From Lachnospiraceae bacterium (GTDB lineage Bacteria > Bacillota > Clostridia > Lachnospirales > Lachnospiraceae): a stretch of 64,000 nucleotides of DNA. The stretch spans positions 1-64,000 of the forward strand of contig JAETQI010000009.1 in NCBI GenBank assembly GCA_021770755.1, read 5' to 3'. The position numbers and the translations under genes are program-made. The notes beneath the pieces are model-generated. The model did no database searches. It worked only from the letters and a program-made list of their open reading frames with translations, and was not told the origin of the DNA. Positions 61,950 to 64,000 of this stretch are shown here, piece by piece; position 1 is the stretch's first letter, and each line of letters begins with the position of its first letter.

Positions 61950-62723
61950 ATGAATCAGAACGAACATTTTGTAAGAGCAGACCGTGAAGGATACTTCTAT
62001 TGCAGGGCAGTGGATGGTTTTTTGAATGTCAGGAAAGAACAGCATGTGTGCGGGCGCGGATGTCCTTTTTTCACTGGAAAGTCGCAGTGTGAAAAAGGGG
62101 AGTTCGTGTGCCGCTATAACGAAAAAGGGATGGGTGAGCAGCCAGCCCTTTTTCCGTCTGTTGAGGGACTGGATGAACGGCTTTACAGGGCGTATGCGTA
62201 TGCTGCAAAGGCGCATCTGGGACAGTACAGGAAGAAGACAAGGATCCCGTATTTCACCCATATCATCACGACCATGAACTATGCGCTGGCGCTCACGCAG
62301 GATATCGAGGTGCTGCAGGGGGCGATCCTGCACGATACGGTTGAGGATACCTGGGTGACGTTTGACGATCTGAAAAGGGAGTTTGGCGAGCGGGTTGCCA
62401 GACTGGTGGAGACAGAGACGGAGAACAAGCGCCGCGACATGCCTGCCGCCCAGACATGGAAGATCAGGAAGCAGGAGACGATCGAGCACTTGAGGAATGC
62501 CTCGCCGGACGCAAAGCGGATCGTCCTTGCGGACAAGACCGCCAATCTGGAGTCGATCGCGCGGGAGCAGCATTATCTTGGGACCGAGATCTGGGACAAG
62601 TTCAACCAGCCGGACAAGGCGATGCAGGAATGGTATTTCAGGGCGGTCAGGGAACAGCTTGCGGAATTTTATGACACGAGTGTCATGAAAGTGTACGACG
62701 GCTATCTGGATATTTTATTCTGA
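61950..62723 (+). CDS. HD-domain protein, SpoT hydrolase-like
   Basis: 257 residues. The C-terminal 190 residues resemble the HD hydrolase half of RelA/SpoT and the small Mesh1-type hydrolases: AYAAKAHLGQYRKKTRIPYFTH, LQGAILHDTVEDTWVTFDDL with the HD pair and ED, and RIVLADKTANLESIARE. The N-terminal 65 residues have a CGRGCPFF Cys pair and look separate. Hydrolysis of (p)ppGpp or a related nucleotide is likely. AAGGA lies 6-7 nt before ATG 61950. Its stop overlaps the convergent deacetylase gene by 9 nt. Confidence 0.82.
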   Translation: MNQNEHFVRADREGYFYCRAVDGFLNVRKEQHVCGRGCPFFTGKSQCEKGEFVCRYNEKGMGEQPALFPSVEGLDERLYRAYAYAAKAHLGQYRKKTRIPYFTHIITTMNYALALTQDIEVLQGAILHDTVEDTWVTFDDLKREFGERVARLVETETENKRRDMPAAQTWKIRKQETIEHLRNASPDAKRIVLADKTANLESIAREQHYLGTEIWDKFNQPDKAMQEWYFRAVREQLAEFYDTSVMKVYDGYLDILF

Positions 62724-63554
62724 GGCGCTCACAAAGTCTTCCAGCGTGCGGAAGGTGTAGCCCATTTCCTCCCAGTGCGTCAGCAGCTCGTCAAGGATCT
62801 CGCCGTTTGTACTCGAGGTGCTGTGCAGCAGGACGATGGCGCCGGGGTGGATGCGGCCCAGAAGCTTTTTGAAGGCTTCCTCCCTCGTTGGCTGCTTATC
62901 CTGATACCAGTCGACGTAGGCAAGACTCCAGAAGAAGGTGTGATAGCCCATCTCCTGCGCCATCTTAAGATTATTGGTATTGTACTTACCCTGCGGCGGA
63001 CGGTAGAAGCGCGCAAGCTCTGTGCCTGTGATCTCCTGGAACAGTGTTTCCACATCGTGCATTTCTTTCTCGAAGGATTCTTTTGAGGCAATGGAGGACA
63101 TATCCAGATGATGGTAGGTGTGGTTGCCCACAAAGTGCCCGTCCGCGACCATCTGCTTTACGAGTTCCGGTGCGGATTCCAGATAATGTCCCACAACGAA
63201 GAACGTGGCAGGCACATGGTGCTTTTTCAGCGCATCCAGGATCGGCTGGGTGTTTCCGTTCTCATATCCGGCGTCAAAGGTCAGATAGATCACTTTGTCC
63301 GTGCTGCCGCCCACGTAGTGGGCATCGTATTGTTTCAGTTCCTCCGCGGAGGCGTTTCCGGTGGGCTGACTGCCCTCCTGCCCGAAGCCAAGTCCCCAGT
63401 TGGCGGATGACACGCTTCCGGAGGCAGGGACTGCCCGCCCACTGACCTTTTCGTATCTGACATATGCGATGCCTCTGCCCACCAGGAAGGCGGCGGTCAG
63501 GAGTATGGTCAGCAGCGCTGCTTTTTTCAGGTTTGTCTTGATCTTGATCTTCAT
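62715..63554 (-). CDS. Polysaccharide deacetylase, PdaA-like
   Basis: 279 residues. N-terminal membrane anchor (KKAALLTILLTAAFLVG), then an NodB fold: YLTFDAGYENGNT (metal Asp, with Ala in place of the usual second Asp, as in PdaA), HFVGNHTYHHLDM (metal His pair), ARFYRPPQGKYN and IVLLHSTSSTNGEIL. PdaA removes acetyl groups from N-acetylmuramic acid in spore cortex; the sequence fits this group, suggesting a spore former. ATG 63554 has GAGG 6 nt upstream; ATG 63566 is the alternative. Confidence 0.88.
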   Translation of the reverse strand: MKIKIKTNLKKAALLTILLTAAFLVGRGIAYVRYEKVSGRAVPASGSVSSANWGLGFGQEGSQPTGNASAEELKQYDAHYVGGSTDKVIYLTFDAGYENGNTQPILDALKKHHVPATFFVVGHYLESAPELVKQMVADGHFVGNHTYHHLDMSSIASKESFEKEMHDVETLFQEITGTELARFYRPPQGKYNTNNLKMAQEMGYHTFFWSLAYVDWYQDKQPTREEAFKKLLGRIHPGAIVLLHSTSSTNGEILDELLTHWEEMGYTFRTLEDFVSASE

Positions 63555-63640
63555 TTTCAGCCTCATTTCAGTGCTTCATAAAGGTTCTTAATAAAGAATA
63601 TTTTCCACATAGAAAAAAATGCCTGAATCCATATAAATTT

Positions 63641-63670
63641 TTGGACTTTTGACAAAAAAGCGTGTATGAT
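63641..63670 (+). promoter_or_regulatory. Possible promoter of the XRE gene
   Basis: TTGGAC (63641-63646), 18-nt spacer and TATGAT (63665-63670) lie 33 nt ahead of the start. A nearby TTGACA at 63649 has no well-spaced -10. Confidence 0.4.
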
Positions 63671-63703
63671 AGGAGTATAATAAGATAGGGAGGCATCAGG
63701 AAT

Positions 63704-64000
63704 ATGAAAAAGAAGACATGTTTATCGCTTGATATGAGAATGACCGGACAGGTATTGAAGCAGATGATCAGAAAGAAAGGCTATACGGTCAGCGAGATCC
63801 AGCGGGAGCTGAGGCTCTCATGCCCGCAGCCGATCTACCGCTGGATCAACGGGCAGACCATGCCGTCCATCGATAATCTGTACAAACTGAGCATGATACT
63901 GGACGTACATATGGAAGATCTGGTGCTGCCAAGGCAGGATGAGGTGTGGATGGTGCAAAAAGGGCGGAATCCGCGCCGGATCCGCCGGCTTCAGATGTAT
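63704..64000 (+). CDS. XRE-type helix-turn-helix regulator (partial, runs off the window)
   Basis: 99 residues are visible from ATG 63704 (GGGAGG upstream) to the window edge, with no stop. RMTGQVLKQMIRKKGYTVSEIQ, then PIYRWINGQTMPSIDNLYKLSMILDV is a Cro/C1-type helix-turn-helix, and MEDLVLPR follows, as in XRE proteins. The tail is very Arg-rich. What it regulates cannot be seen. Confidence 0.75.
   Translation, partial: MKKKTCLSLDMRMTGQVLKQMIRKKGYTVSEIQRELRLSCPQPIYRWINGQTMPSIDNLYKLSMILDVHMEDLVLPRQDEVWMVQKGRNPRRIRRLQMY

Overview
This window looks like chromosomal DNA of a Gram-positive anaerobe of the Lachnospiraceae / Clostridium cluster XIVa type. That assignment is an inference. It rests on a FabK-type fatty-acid operon with a FabT-like regulator and FabT-type operators, AGGAGG ribosome sites with frequent TTG/GTG starts, PadR/DUF1700/DUF4097, DUF1934, DUF3006 and DUF6171-like proteins, and gut carbohydrate genes (sialic acid and arabinan use). 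Most of the window has GC-rich third codon positions. Two stretches, 1 to about 5.3 kb and about 13.45 to 15.7 kb, are clearly AT-rich and carry accessory genes. No rRNA, tRNA or CRISPR array was found.

1-5.3 kb is a worn accessory zone. It holds a SLOG-TIR protein reminiscent of Thoeris components, apparently cut off from its 5' part by an in-frame stop. It also holds a tyrosine-recombinase C-terminal fragment, an ISL3-type IS with good terminal repeats but a gutted transposase, a DUF3795 protein and two GNAT acetyltransferases. 5.3-13.1 kb has a MATE exporter, a COG2509-type flavoprotein, a PadR-DUF1700-DUF4097 envelope-stress-like operon with a palindromic operator over its promoter, thrH, and a convergent ABC-F gene. 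The ABC-F gene has a long leader with a tiny uORF and several hairpins. 13.6-15.6 kb is an AT-rich islet with an AAA ATPase and TOPRIM-like pair, probably an anti-phage system.

15.7-24.6 kb holds a MacB/FtsX-like ABC system with a long periplasmic-type coiled coil, a GH43 enzyme, ispE with a GntR regulator, a DUF1934 protein and a small alarmone synthetase. 24.8-34.9 kb is a complete sialic acid catabolic locus arranged divergently: nagB-nagA-ROK kinase-rpiR leftward, and an ABC sugar transporter, nanQ-like, nanA, nanE and an SGNH esterase rightward. The inter-operon region has paired promoters around inverted repeats. No sialidase is present, so the locus would feed on free or cross-fed sialic acid.

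35-45.3 kb holds an RpiB/LacAB isomerase, DUF3006, a second MATE exporter, GNAT, a broken response regulator, a two-gene ABC exporter whose first gene is frameshifted in the signature motif, and a GH43-GH51 arabinose-releasing pair. 45.4-54.5 kb is a type II fatty acid synthesis operon: acpP, fabK, fabD, fabG, fabF, fabZ, a fused accD-accA, a second FMN oxidoreductase with a cysteine cluster, fabH and a fabT-like regulator. Three palindromic FabT-type boxes spaced exactly 16 bp lie just downstream of its promoter. The second FMN oxidoreductase resembles the FabX idea (an anaerobic route to unsaturated fatty acids) and is the most interesting lead here.

54.6-64 kb has a lone cheD, PHP and GDPD phosphoesterases, a PAP2 protein, an orphan Phd/YefM antitoxin, a MITE-like structured repeat, an M13 lipoprotein peptidase, a secreted SH3-like protein, an HD-type (p)ppGpp-hydrolase-like protein, a PdaA-like deacetylase and the start of an XRE-type regulator.
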